Below are positions 46,334 to 55,488 of a DNA stretch of 64,000 nucleotides, piece after piece (position 1 is the first letter of the stretch; every line of letters starts with the position of its first letter). A program made the position numbers and the translations under genes. Source of the stretch: Erysipelotrichaceae bacterium 66202529 (GTDB lineage Bacteria; Bacillota_I; Bacilli_A; Erysipelotrichales; Erysipelotrichaceae); the NCBI GenBank assembly GCA_017161075.1, contig CP046174.1:4154001-4218000 (forward strand), in the 5' to 3' direction. The notes beneath the pieces are model-generated. The model saw only the letters and a list, made by a program, of their open reading frames with translations, was not told the DNA's origin and searched no databases.

Positions 46334-46562
46334 CAGTGTATCCTTATGAATTCCTGTAAAGCAAGAATAGATAAAAGCGGCATGATTAACGCTTAATAAA
46401 GCAAAGCCTTTATTTCTGTTAATTTTTTGAAATAGCAACTGTGCAGGTACAATTTATCAAATTTTCCACACCGTGCTATAAATCATAACAAGGGGATTAC
46501 CTAATACTACCTATGATAATTTCGTACAGTGGTATTTACAAACAGCAATCTTCAATACAAAA
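46334..46562. other. Convergent spacer
   Basis: AT-rich stretch between two terminators of converging genes. Nothing recognised. Confidence 0.25.
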
Positions 46563-46608
46563 AAGGGAATCCAATTTCTGCTTTTTATAAGCACTTTTGA
46601 ATTCCCTT
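46563..46608 (-). terminator. Branched terminator of the mbl-glycosyltransferase unit
   Basis: On the - strand AAGGGAAT pairs with ATTCCCTT, with an inner GCTT/AAGC stem, followed by TTTTG. It shares layout and outer sequence with the hairpin at 38994-39039. Confidence 0.7.
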
Positions 46609-46653
46609 ATAAGAATTATTATTAACATCAATCTTGTAGCTTCAGCAGGATTC

Positions 46654-47748
46654 CTAGCTTTTCGTATTCGGACTCCTTTTTGAAAACTTCTTATATAGCC
46701 TTCTGGCCCTCTTCTGAATCGTATTCGCAATTGACAGCAGCGGATGATACTGCTTGGATATCATTCCGGAAAACTCAATAAACAACTCCACAACTAATGC
46801 TATAAGAAATAAAACAAGAAAGCCTGTCGCTTTATTCACGAGATAAATATATGCAGTGAATCCGAACAGAGCTGTCACTACATATAAAATAATAACCGTG
46901 TTGCGGTGTCCAAAGCGCTGCATCAGCAAATGGTGCAGATGGTTTTTATCAGCCTCTGAAAACTTGTGGCCGCTCAGCTTTCTACGCAAAATTGCACCAA
47001 TGGTATCCACAATCGGCACTGCCAGCAAAAGAATCGGAAGCGCTAGCGTCATAATCGTCGAGCTTTTGAATCCGAGCAATGAGATTGCAGAGATGATAAA
47101 GCCCAAAAACAGCGCTCCGCAGTCACCCATGAAAATGCTCGCCGGATGGGAATTATAAAGGAGAAAGCCCATCGTCGCCCCTGCCAGAATTAAGGACATC
47201 GTCTGTATATCCAGACGTCCCTCAATCACAGAAAGACATGCAATGACAACCAAAATGATTGCAGAGATTCCTCCTGCCAGACCATCCAGTCCATCAATCA
47301 GATTCACCGCGTTGGTGATTCCAATAATCCACACAAAGGTCACAACAAAGGATACCAGTCCCATATCAATGGAAATCCCCATCGGCAGGCGGATCACATC
47401 GAGTGAAACCTTTCCTACTGTCATCAGTACGATAGCAGCAACCACTTCAAATGCAAGCTTATATTTCGGTTTCAGATTGACCATATCATCGATCAAACCG
47501 CCTATGAACATGATTGACCCACCAATCAGAATGCCGTTGATGGTCATATCCGTCTTCATGAAAACCGCCATGCACACAACAAACGATACATAAATGGCAA
47601 CACCGCCGATTCTTGCAATTTTCCCTTTATGTACTGTCCGCTCATTTACCTGTGCATAAATATCCAGCCGATAGGCAACGATTTTCAGAAAAGGAGTAAT
47701 CAGTGCGGATAAGGCCAATGGAATAATCAGATATTTCAGCCAATCCAT
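46654..47748 (-). CDS. Undecaprenyl-phosphate sugar-1-phosphate transferase (MraY/WecA/TagO family)
   Basis: A 364-residue polytopic membrane enzyme that moves a sugar phosphate (usually GlcNAc-1-P) from a UDP-sugar to undecaprenyl phosphate, starting a cell-envelope glycopolymer. Family motifs: IGGLIDDMVNLKPKYKL (aspartates near residue 85), NAVNLIDGLDGLAGGIS (about 145), SIFMGDCGALFLGF and the cytoplasmic HLHHLLMQRFGHRN (about 275). ATG at 47748 follows AGGT. Closest in pattern to TagO/WecA, not MraY, given position beside mbl. It lies 22 nt after mbl, so likely co-transcribed. Confidence 0.9.
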   Translation of the reverse strand: MDWLKYLIIPLALSALITPFLKIVAYRLDIYAQVNERTVHKGKIARIGGVAIYVSFVVCMAVFMKTDMTINGILIGGSIMFIGGLIDDMVNLKPKYKLAFEVVAAIVLMTVGKVSLDVIRLPMGISIDMGLVSFVVTFVWIIGITNAVNLIDGLDGLAGGISAIILVVIACLSVIEGRLDIQTMSLILAGATMGFLLYNSHPASIFMGDCGALFLGFIISAISLLGFKSSTIMTLALPILLLAVPIVDTIGAILRRKLSGHKFSEADKNHLHHLLMQRFGHRNTVIILYVVTALFGFTAYIYLVNKATGFLVLFLIALVVELFIEFSGMISKQYHPLLSIANTIQKRARRLYKKFSKRSPNTKS

Positions 47749-47770
47749 ATAGATACCTCGCTTTTATTTT

Positions 47771-48757
47771 CTATTGAACAAGATGCAGATTTTCCAGCAG
47801 GATGCCTGTTCCCTCCGCTACACAGCGAAGTGCGTTTTCCGCAACGTATACCGGAATGTGCAGCTCATTGCGCAGCAGCTCATCAATACCATGCAGCAGC
47901 GCTCCACCGCCGGTCAGCACAATACCTCTTGTCACAATATCACTTGCCAGCTCAGGAGGTGTCTGTTCCAGAACAGTTTTGCAGGCACGAACTACATCCT
48001 GCAGACTTTCTGCCATGCTGCCCTGAATTTCCTCGCTGGACAGTGTGATAGTAGTCGGCAGACCGGTTACCAGGTCACGTCCGCTTACTTCAATCGTTTC
48101 ATGCATGCTGCCCTTCCATGCCGTACCAATCTGTTTCTTAACTTCCTCTGCTGTACGATCACCGATCAGCAGCTTTTTATTTTCCTTAACAAATTTGATA
48201 ATATCACGATCCAGTGTATCGCCTGCAATCTTCAAAGAGGTACTGCTAACGATTTCACCTAAAGAGATTACCGCAACATCGGTCGTACCGCCTCCGATAT
48301 CCAGCACCATACATCCGCTAGGCTTTCCGATATCCAGTCCGGCACCGACAGCAGCCACCTTTGGCTCCTCTTCGATATACACTTTCTTTGCCCCGGCACG
48401 GTAAGCTGCATCACGAATAGCATTTCTTTCCACACTGGTAATGTTGCTTGGACAGCAGATCAAAATAGTGGGACGCTTGAACATCCCCTTGATTGCCAGC
48501 TTCTTGAAGAAAAAGTTCAACATGATTTCCGTTACCTCGAAATCCGCAATAACTCCATCCTTCAGCGGACGGATTGCCAGCACTCTGCCCGGTGTTCTAC
48601 CAAGCATATCCTTTGCATCCTGTCCGGCAGCCAGACATTTCTTTGTTTCTGCATCTATCGCAACTACACTAGGCTCGTCAATTACGATGCCTTCACCTTT
48701 TACATACATTAGTAAGTTTGCTGTTCCTAAGTCGATTCCTACTTCTTTTGAAAACAT
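47771..48757 (-). CDS. mbl: Rod-shape protein Mbl/MreB family
   Basis: A 328-residue actin-like cytoskeletal protein that guides cell-wall elongation. It begins KEVGIDLGTANLLMYVKGEGIVIDEPSVVA, contains the phosphate-binding MVLDIGGGTTDVAVISLG (about residue 160) and ends with IVLTGGGALLHGIDELL. The location downstream of spoIID and spoIIQ matches the mbl neighbourhood of bacilli, so I prefer Mbl over MreB. The intervening spoIIID gene of bacilli is absent here. Confidence 0.93.
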   Translation of the reverse strand: MFSKEVGIDLGTANLLMYVKGEGIVIDEPSVVAIDAETKKCLAAGQDAKDMLGRTPGRVLAIRPLKDGVIADFEVTEIMLNFFFKKLAIKGMFKRPTILICCPSNITSVERNAIRDAAYRAGAKKVYIEEEPKVAAVGAGLDIGKPSGCMVLDIGGGTTDVAVISLGEIVSSTSLKIAGDTLDRDIIKFVKENKKLLIGDRTAEEVKKQIGTAWKGSMHETIEVSGRDLVTGLPTTITLSSEEIQGSMAESLQDVVRACKTVLEQTPPELASDIVTRGIVLTGGGALLHGIDELLRNELHIPVYVAENALRCVAEGTGILLENLHLVQ

Positions 48758-49001
48758 TGTCCTTCATTCCTTTCGTGCGTTGATCCTCTTCATATAAGAA
48801 TCCAATCCGCATGTTTTTACAGTAGTCCATACAGGCTTCTGATTTCCGCAGGATTTCTCAGAATTCAGCGTTCCTGTACACTATTTATACTCAATTTCAA
48901 GCAATTACCATTATAACACAAAATCCAAAATGTAAAAGTGTTAATATGCCTTTCCTTTTCTTAAAATTCCGTAATATGTATGGTTGGGCTTTTATACATG
49001 A

Positions 49002-49027
49002 AAATAGTACCACGAAGGGTACTATTT
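49002..49027 (-). terminator. Terminator of spoIIQ overlapping its stop codon
   Basis: AAATAGTACC (on the - strand 49018-49027, including the TAG stop) pairs with GGTACTATTT (49002-49011) around a 6-nt loop. Confidence 0.7.
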
Positions 49028-49645
49028 GATCTCACCGACTGTTTTTCCGTACATCAGCTCCGGATCCATGATCCTGCCGTTTTTCTCTACGACAATGTGC
49101 AGATGATTACCCAGCTCCTTATTGTAGATATTTGTTCCCGCTTTTGCTATCGGATCCTTCTGTGTAACCTTATCGCCCTTTTTCACAGTAATATCGGACA
49201 GGCTCTGGTAGGTTATACTCAAATCCTTACTGGTAATCGTAACACTTTTACCGAAGATATTATCTTCCTTAACATCGCTCACTTCACCGCTGAAGCTGGC
49301 CAGAACATCAAATGCCTCCTTATTGAAGGAATAATCCATTCCCTGATTGGCACGGTAGACACCTTCAAATTTTGTCATGCTGTCAACCTTGCTGTCCTTT
49401 CCATCGAAATAATCGAGGACGACCTCTGCTTTCACAGCGAATGGCTGAATGCCCTTTTCTTCCGCTGCAGAGCTTGGAAGTGACAACACCGGTGTTGCAT
49501 CTTCCTTGAAAACGGATGTATCCTGCGCAGTATTCTTCATGGAATATTCATATGTCAGAAAGGCAGCTGCTGCAATCAGCAAACAGCTCAAGGAAACAAT
49601 CAGTCTGCGTTTCGGAAATTTCTTTTCCTTTGTATAGCTATACAT
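49022..49645 (-). CDS. spoIIQ: Stage II sporulation protein Q (M23/LytM domain)
   Basis: Forespore membrane protein that spans the intermembrane space and, with SpoIIIAH, links it to the mother cell. The 207-residue protein has a cytoplasmic start rich in lysine, one membrane segment (RLIVSLSCLLIAAAAFLTYEY, residues 14-34) and a LytM-type domain. The HxH motif is kept (GNHLHIVVEKNG), but the first zinc histidine is asparagine (RANQGMDYS), so metal binding is probably impaired. A candidate sigma-F promoter lies just upstream. Terminator overlaps the stop. Confidence 0.9.
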   Translation of the reverse strand: MYSYTKEKKFPKRRLIVSLSCLLIAAAAFLTYEYSMKNTAQDTSVFKEDATPVLSLPSSAAEEKGIQPFAVKAEVVLDYFDGKDSKVDSMTKFEGVYRANQGMDYSFNKEAFDVLASFSGEVSDVKEDNIFGKSVTITSKDLSITYQSLSDITVKKGDKVTQKDPIAKAGTNIYNKELGNHLHIVVEKNGRIMDPELMYGKTVGEIK

Positions 49646-49664
49646 TTCATCACCTCTAGTGATG

Positions 49665-49692
49665 ATTATGCCCGCCCCTTTTTTCTTTATAC
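49665..49692 (-). promoter_or_regulatory. Candidate sigma-F promoter of spoIIQ
   Basis: On the - strand GTATA (49688-49692), 14 nt, then GGGCATAAT (49665-49673), matching the sigma-F pattern GYATA - GGnnAnAnT. It lies 20 nt ahead of the spoIIQ ATG. spoIIQ is sigma-F-controlled in B. subtilis. Confidence 0.55.
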
Positions 49693-49693
49693 A

Positions 49694-50635
49694 TCATTCT
49701 TTTACAATCTGTATGCCTGTATAATAATGCTTTAGAATCTCCCTGTAAGTTTTTCCCTCCTGTGCCATCCCCTGTGCTCCATACTGACTCATCCCCAGCC
49801 CGTGTCCAAAGCCCTTTGTGGTAATCGCATATCCCTCCTTTGTTTTCTTGACAGAAAAGCTCGAGGAGCGAAGGTTCAGCTTTTCACGAAACACTCTGCC
49901 ACTGAAAGTGATTTTATCAATCGTTATGGATTTCACATAACCGGAATCATAATATACCGGCTTTCCTATTTCCTTCACCGTATTTTCAAAGCCCAGCAGT
50001 GTATGAAAATCCTCTTCTGTAATCACTGTCGTCTGTTCATACCCATCCTCATCCTTATCCCAATGTGAATCCACACTTCTTAAATAAGGTGTTTTTTCAC
50101 TCCAGTATTCCTCACTGTTTGCCGTCCTTCCACAGGAACCACTGAAAAATACGGCAGAAATCGCTTCTCCCTTGTATGTCATGATTTCACCTTCTGTTTC
50201 CTTTAACGCCTGAACCACCCTTGCATGCAGTTTATCATAGGAGCCACCCCAGATCTGATGCATCTGCTGATCATCATGATATACCTGTGTCCTAGTTGTA
50301 TCATCCACCTCAAATCCGCGCTTTGTCACAAAGGTTCTTGCTGCGACACATTGTGCCTTTAATGCCTCCATGTCAAAGGAAGCCGGCATTTCTGAGCCGA
50401 TCACACCCTCCAGATAGGTTTCCAGAGGCAGCTTGAGGCTGGTGCCGTCCTGTCTTGTAATATGTACGGTTTGTTCTTTGTCCTTTGCTTTATCCTTTTC
50501 CTTCTTATTCTGCTCCTGCACCGATTCTTTACCTGTATTCCATAAAATCGGTGAGGATGTGCCCATATTCAGCCAGAGAAAAAAAGAGACAAGAATTATG
50601 GAGAGTACAAGGAGAAACTTCACAGCTATCTTCAA
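49694..50635 (-). CDS. spoIID: Stage II sporulation protein D
   Basis: Membrane-anchored lytic transglycosylase that degrades septal peptidoglycan during engulfment. From the TTG at 50635 (GGGAGGG about 10 nt upstream) it has 313 residues: one N-terminal membrane anchor (IAVKFLLVLSIILVSFFLWL) and the SpoIID domain with LPLETYLEGVIGSEMPASFDMEALKAQCVAARTF-type region, FFSGSCGRTANSEEYW and the final GFGHGLGMSQYGAQGMAQEG. A frame reaching 50839 is rejected because it would run through a sigma-E-like promoter. Confidence 0.95.
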   Translation of the reverse strand: MKIAVKFLLVLSIILVSFFLWLNMGTSSPILWNTGKESVQEQNKKEKDKAKDKEQTVHITRQDGTSLKLPLETYLEGVIGSEMPASFDMEALKAQCVAARTFVTKRGFEVDDTTRTQVYHDDQQMHQIWGGSYDKLHARVVQALKETEGEIMTYKGEAISAVFFSGSCGRTANSEEYWSEKTPYLRSVDSHWDKDEDGYEQTTVITEEDFHTLLGFENTVKEIGKPVYYDSGYVKSITIDKITFSGRVFREKLNLRSSSFSVKKTKEGYAITTKGFGHGLGMSQYGAQGMAQEGKTYREILKHYYTGIQIVKE

Positions 50636-50655
50636 AAAAATCACACCCTCCCTAC

Positions 50656-50684
50656 ACTGTATGAAAGAGGATGTGTGCTTATTC
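50656..50684 (-). promoter_or_regulatory. Candidate sigma-E promoter of spoIID
   Basis: On the - strand GAATAAGC (50677-50684), 13 nt, then CATACAGT (50656-50663), close to the sigma-E pattern GHATAnnT - CATACAHT. Transcription would start near 50649, just ahead of the ribosome site and the TTG start. spoIID is sigma-E-controlled in B. subtilis. Confidence 0.6.
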
Positions 50685-51030
50685 CTATACGATTTTGTTT
50701 CAGTATTTGCAAGATATAGAAAAGATAGGTGTGATTTTGCACAACAGGCATAATTTATATTCTTTGGAAATTGTTGAGCAGGAAAGCATTGATGATTGGA
50801 ATGCACTTTCCATTGAAAAGCACAATCACAGAGAAGCATTCTCTATTGTATAGCACGGATTATTCAAAAGCAGTAATCATTGAATATCGAAAAGCACTGT
50901 AAAGCTGTACTCTTTATTTATCATATCTAGCATAGCCGTTGATATTTCATACATTTACAATACTATACTTTGCAAAATACCATCTGAAATAGTACCGCAC
51001 TGTCCTATAATTCCCTATGCCTGTAACGTC
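50685..51030. other. Gap between the two-component genes and spoIID
   Basis: AT-rich, no gene. The response regulator transcript must end here, but I see no strong terminator. Confidence 0.3.
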
Positions 51031-52611
51031 CTATTCCTCCGTATCCGGATGCAGCTTCTTTTTAAATTCACTTGGTGATACATTATAGTATTTCTTGAAA
51101 ACCTTATTAAAGTACAACTGATCATCCATTCCGATGGCTGCCGCAACATCCTTGATCATACTGGATTCACTGCTTAAAAGCTCCATGGCCTTCTTCATCT
51201 TCTTTTCATTGATATAATAATTCAGATTAACCCCGGTTTCACTTTTAAACATTCGACTTAACGAGCTTTCATTCATACCAATGCTATCCGCAATCTCCTT
51301 TAACGTCACCTTACGGTTCATATTGGCGTTAATATATTCCATAGCATCCAGAATCTCCTTACGGTATCGTCTGCTGGCGCGGTCATTCATCCACGCTTCT
51401 ATTTTATCAAAGGAATCCTGTGCAATTTCCTCCAGCTTATCTGCAGTCTCACACAGCCGCAGCTTTGCTGTAATCGTATCGAAAGGAAAGGCCTGACGGA
51501 TTCCCCGTTCCATCTCATTGCCTTCAATATTATGAAACACAAAAATGAAGTATTCAATTACGGCATGCGGTTCAATGTCATGCGTTCTCATATATTCCAG
51601 TGTTTCCTTCAGCTTCTGATGCACAGTATCAAAATCCTTACCGCGCACTGCCTCCAGCAGCTCTAAATGAAACTTCACCTCATTCATATCCAGCTCCTGA
51701 AAGGCATCGTACTCCTCACTTTGAATCAGACTGCCTTCTCCTGCGTAAAACCTACGCTCATGTGATTTTAAAAGCAGCTCAAACTGGTCATAAAATTCAT
51801 CCAAAGTCGGTATGACATCTGACAGAGTGATGGACATATGGATATTCAGATACTGTGTTATATTACGAATGATGCTGTTGCATAAATTTAGAATTCGCAG
51901 CTTCTCACGGCTATCAAACATCAGGATACCGGAATGATTACTCATAAAAATCAGATGATGATGGACAGCCAGCGGCATAGATTCGCGAATCAGATCCTGC
52001 AAATGCTTATGCAGAGCCGCATGATCCTTCAGCTTGGTCTGATATAAGTGATTGATGTTATCCACACGAAAATATGCCATCTGGAAGCCCTTTTGATAGG
52101 GTTCAAAAATTTGCTGTGAGAGTGCGCTTTGAAATTCCTTCCTGCTCAGTATATGTTCATTCTTAGTAAGAATCAGACATTGCTGCAGCTCCTTTAATGC
52201 AGATTCATATTCCTCGTGGTCATTCATGCTGCTTTCCACGCAGGACTCTTTAACCTGTACAATGATGCGTTGCAGCTCCTCCTTCTCCAGTGTAACCTTT
52301 AACAGATAATCAAAGGCACCTGCCTTCATGGCATCTCGCACATATTCAAAATCAGAATAATTGCTGAGTGCAATGACCTGTGTGTTTTTATTTACTTCCT
52401 TGATTTTTCCGATAAGCTCAATACCATCCATACCCGGCATTTTCAAATCGGTTATCACGATTTCCGGCTGCATATCCATGAAGATGTTAAATGCCTCCTC
52501 GCCGTCCTTCGCAGTTGCAATCACCTCACAATCAAGCGCTCTCCAGTCAATCATATTTTTCAGCGTAATTCGAATCAGACGTTCATCATCCGCAATCAGA
52601 ACCTTATACAT
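51031..52611 (-). CDS. Response regulator with AraC-type DNA-binding domain (YesN-like)
   Basis: A 526-residue regulator. The receiver (residues 1-120) has KVLIADDERLIR, the phosphorylated aspartate in PEIVITDLKMPGMDGIEL (about residue 55) and the lysine near YLLKVTLEKEE. A long central region of unknown role follows. The C-terminus has the two HTH motifs of AraC proteins (KVTLKEIADSIGMNESSLSRMF and IKDVAAAIGMDDQLYFNKVFKKYYNVSPSEFKK). It lies 5 nt after the kinase gene. Such pairs usually control sugar or peptide uptake, but no transporter is adjacent. Confidence 0.93.
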   Translation of the reverse strand: MYKVLIADDERLIRITLKNMIDWRALDCEVIATAKDGEEAFNIFMDMQPEIVITDLKMPGMDGIELIGKIKEVNKNTQVIALSNYSDFEYVRDAMKAGAFDYLLKVTLEKEELQRIIVQVKESCVESSMNDHEEYESALKELQQCLILTKNEHILSRKEFQSALSQQIFEPYQKGFQMAYFRVDNINHLYQTKLKDHAALHKHLQDLIRESMPLAVHHHLIFMSNHSGILMFDSREKLRILNLCNSIIRNITQYLNIHMSITLSDVIPTLDEFYDQFELLLKSHERRFYAGEGSLIQSEEYDAFQELDMNEVKFHLELLEAVRGKDFDTVHQKLKETLEYMRTHDIEPHAVIEYFIFVFHNIEGNEMERGIRQAFPFDTITAKLRLCETADKLEEIAQDSFDKIEAWMNDRASRRYRKEILDAMEYINANMNRKVTLKEIADSIGMNESSLSRMFKSETGVNLNYYINEKKMKKAMELLSSESSMIKDVAAAIGMDDQLYFNKVFKKYYNVSPSEFKKKLHPDTEE

Positions 52612-52616
52612 GAGGC

Positions 52617-54290
52617 TTACCTCCCCTCTGTTTTTCTATATGGAAGCAGCAGGGTCACGATTGTCCCTGTCCCCACCACGCTTTGTATGTCCATGGAATA
52701 ATCCTCACCATACATCAGTCGTATACGCTCCTGGATATTTCCTATACCGATACCGCTGAGCTTTTTATTGCGGTTTTCCTGTATATCCAAAGCGAAACCC
52801 TTACCGTTATCACCGATTTCGATTTTCAGATATTTTCCTTCCGCCTTTGCACGAATTGTCAGTATCTGATGCTCCTTATCCTCCTCAAAGGCATGCAGGA
52901 TGCTGTTTTCTGCTATCGGCTGCAGCAGAAATTTCAGGATAGCACAATCACGTACATTTTCATCTATATTATATACCGTTTCAAATACATCACCATAGCG
53001 AAGCTTCTGTATTATGATATAATTTTTTAGATTTTCTATTTCTTCCTCCACCGTTACCACTTCCTTACTGTCCACGATGGTATTGCGTAACAGACGGGCA
53101 AGCGCAGTGATTCCCTCGCTTACCGGCTTATCCTCATTTAGAATTGCCAGATAATGCAGAGTATTCAGTGTATTGAATAAAAAATGCGGATTGATCTGTG
53201 CCTGAAGCAGCTGAAACTGGGTTTCACGTTTTTGTTCCTGCTCCTGATGCACCGTATATAGCAGCTCCTGTACCCGATCCAGCAAATCATTAAAGTTCAT
53301 GCTAAGCTCGTGAATTTCATCACGGCCATCATCCAGCACCCGGTTCATTGCCAGATTATTCTCATCCAGTGTACGCATGGAATGCAGGATATTATGCACA
53401 GGATCGTAAATGCTGTGATATACAAAGTAGGCAATCAGGGCAAGCAATACAAAGAAAACAATACCGTATAGTAACAGCATATTACGGAAATTATGAATTT
53501 CCTCCAGCACGTAGTCCTCATCGCACAGGTATACTGCATACCAGGGGGTACCCTCGATTTTCTTACTGGTCACATAATAGGATTGCTTGTTCACTGTAAT
53601 AGCAGATGCCTTTACATCCACAGCTTCATGAATCCTTTCCGAATTGCTGCCAAACAGCACCTGTCCCTTTGCATCCGCCACCAGCATGATATTCCCCGGC
53701 TGAGTGAACTGTGCTAAGGATTCGTTAAAGAAATCCTTTTCAAAGCTGCAAAATACATAGCCCAGAGGCTGATCGTAGAGGTTGCGGATTTCTCTGGTGA
53801 GCATAATCAAATGCGTATCCGGATCATACAGCCAGAAGCCACCCTGCTTTTGTGCCTGAATTTCCTTTTTATATGCCTTCAGATCAGCGGAAAATAAGGT
53901 TCCCTCTTCATAAAGGAGCTTCCCTGCCGCATCATACAGCTGCAAGCCCTTGCGTTCCACAAGCAGATCATTTGCATGCAGATTGTGAGAAAAGGCACGG
54001 CGTATTGCTGCGTCTTTGGGATAGTACAGATAATTGCGCACGTAGGTGGATGCAGCCAGATTATCAATCTGTTTATTCAGCTTGTCGGCATTCAAATGAA
54101 ATATTTCCTCCGACATCGCGACAACCTGTGCAGAGGTCTGTTCATTCTTATCTTTGATCATGTTCGTACTGAAGGAATAATAGATAAAGAAAACCACAAT
54201 TAACAGGCATAGCGGCACAAAAATAAATGCCAGTGTCAGCCTTGTTTTTATATCCGTTCTGCGCAGCAGATTCCTGTTTCCCCTTAACAT
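52617..54290 (-). CDS. Sensor histidine kinase (YesM-like, LytS/YehU type)
   Basis: A 557-residue membrane kinase: first membrane segment at residues 17-40, an extracellular sensor of about 240 residues, a second segment (NMLLLYGIVFFVLLALIAYFVY, about 270-290), HAMP linker, then the His-kinase box TQFQLLQAQINPHFLFNTLNTL with the phosphorylated histidine (about residue 375). The ATPase has EIGDNGKGF and GIGIGNIQERIRLMYG. It lies 12 nt downstream of a DUF1146 gene and directly upstream of its response regulator. Signal unknown. Confidence 0.93.
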   Translation of the reverse strand: MLRGNRNLLRRTDIKTRLTLAFIFVPLCLLIVVFFIYYSFSTNMIKDKNEQTSAQVVAMSEEIFHLNADKLNKQIDNLAASTYVRNYLYYPKDAAIRRAFSHNLHANDLLVERKGLQLYDAAGKLLYEEGTLFSADLKAYKKEIQAQKQGGFWLYDPDTHLIMLTREIRNLYDQPLGYVFCSFEKDFFNESLAQFTQPGNIMLVADAKGQVLFGSNSERIHEAVDVKASAITVNKQSYYVTSKKIEGTPWYAVYLCDEDYVLEEIHNFRNMLLLYGIVFFVLLALIAYFVYHSIYDPVHNILHSMRTLDENNLAMNRVLDDGRDEIHELSMNFNDLLDRVQELLYTVHQEQEQKRETQFQLLQAQINPHFLFNTLNTLHYLAILNEDKPVSEGITALARLLRNTIVDSKEVVTVEEEIENLKNYIIIQKLRYGDVFETVYNIDENVRDCAILKFLLQPIAENSILHAFEEDKEHQILTIRAKAEGKYLKIEIGDNGKGFALDIQENRNKKLSGIGIGNIQERIRLMYGEDYSMDIQSVVGTGTIVTLLLPYRKTEGR

Positions 54291-54302
54291 ACTCTTGTCG
54301 TC

Positions 54303-54506
54303 CTACAGTCCGTTAAATACAGAAATAGCAAGAAGAAACTGTGCAACAAGATAGCCAAGCCCCAAGGACAGCAGCAGTAAAAGCAGACGAACCTGTCCCG
54401 GCTTTCTCACATTCGTAAAGGCTTCAAAGCGGACACAGCTCAAAGCCCAGAAGCTCAGCATGAAGGAAACAACATGTACTGCGAGATTCATTAGAAAATA
54501 TTGCAT
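54303..54506 (-). CDS. DUF1146 small membrane protein (YwzB-like)
   Basis: A 67-residue protein with two membrane segments (LAVHVVSFMLSFWALSCVRFEAF and VRLLLLLLSLGLGYLVAQFLLAISVF) and the WALSCVRFE-like motif between them, as in the YwzB/DUF1146 family. In bacilli this gene also lies near spoIID, spoIIQ and mbl, which supports the call. Role unknown. Here a two-component pair separates it from spoIID. Confidence 0.8.
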   Translation of the reverse strand: MQYFLMNLAVHVVSFMLSFWALSCVRFEAFTNVRKPGQVRLLLLLLSLGLGYLVAQFLLAISVFNGL

Positions 54507-54594
54507 ACCTTACCTCCATAAATAATGATATGAAACTGTTTCTATTCTTTACACTTCCCGGATAGCTCATAGGACATGAAAAGCAAATGCATTT

Positions 54595-55488
54595 CTATGA
54601 GCCTTCCACAGGTTTGATTTCTCCCTCATTCTGCAGATAGTCCAGCAGCTCACGCAGACCGGCTTTCTTTATTGAGGAAGGATTCACATATACATACAGA
54701 CAGCTTTTCAGGGTGTCCTGCAGCGGTATGATGCAAAGCTTGGAAAGCTGATACTGTGCCAGAGAGCCTTTCATAGCAAGTACGACGCCTTCTTGTTCTC
54801 TTGCGGCTCCTAAAAGAGTTTCCAGCCTGCCATGACGTTCGATTTTCGGCTGAAACCCAGCATCCTCACAGGCACGGACACAGAGCTTTGCGACAACCGT
54901 ATAACTGGGAAACAGCAAAAGCTTTTCGTTTTGAAGCTGAGAAAACGCAAGCTGCCTTTTTCTCGCCAGTGGATGCTGCTTTGCGACAACGCAAACAAGC
55001 TCATCCTCACTGCTTCTATATGCAGAATACTCTTTAAATGCCTCATATTCTCCCCGCAGGATATACAGATCAAATTGTTCCTGCAACGCTGCAGGAAGAT
55101 CGCGTTCCTCTATTTCCTGAATATTGCCCTGCACATTATGATGTTTCAAAAAGCCTTGTATTGAATGCCCAAGGGAGTACTGGGAAAAGACCGGAAGCAT
55201 AGCAATACGAAGCTTCTCACATGCCTGCTGCTTCATATGCTTCAGATTAGCACACAGGGTATCATATTCTGCAAGCAGGCGTAACGCATCCTCATACACC
55301 TGCTGCCCTTCCTTTGTCAGGGATACCTGTCTTCTGCTGCGGTTAAATAAAACCGTATCCAGCTCCTGCTCCAGCTTCATGACCTGTTTCGATAACGAAG
55401 ACTGGGAGATATGAAGCAGAAAAGCCGCTTCGGAAAATGTCTTCTGTTCCACAATCATACAAAAATAACGAAGTTGTTCTATCTGCAT
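54595..55488 (-). CDS. LysR family transcriptional regulator
   Basis: A 297-residue LysR protein: winged HTH at residues 1-60 (QIEQLRYFCMIVEQKTFSEAAFLLHISQSSLSKQV) and a periplasmic-binding-like effector domain in the rest. It is transcribed away from lpdD-ubiD-ubiX and probably activates it in response to the aromatic acid, as in the gallate decarboxylase loci of lactobacilli. A palindrome ATTCCATTCTGGAAT lies 10 nt upstream of its start. Confidence 0.92.
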   Translation of the reverse strand: MQIEQLRYFCMIVEQKTFSEAAFLLHISQSSLSKQVMKLEQELDTVLFNRSRRQVSLTKEGQQVYEDALRLLAEYDTLCANLKHMKQQACEKLRIAMLPVFSQYSLGHSIQGFLKHHNVQGNIQEIEERDLPAALQEQFDLYILRGEYEAFKEYSAYRSSEDELVCVVAKQHPLARKRQLAFSQLQNEKLLLFPSYTVVAKLCVRACEDAGFQPKIERHGRLETLLGAAREQEGVVLAMKGSLAQYQLSKLCIIPLQDTLKSCLYVYVNPSSIKKAGLRELLDYLQNEGEIKPVEGS

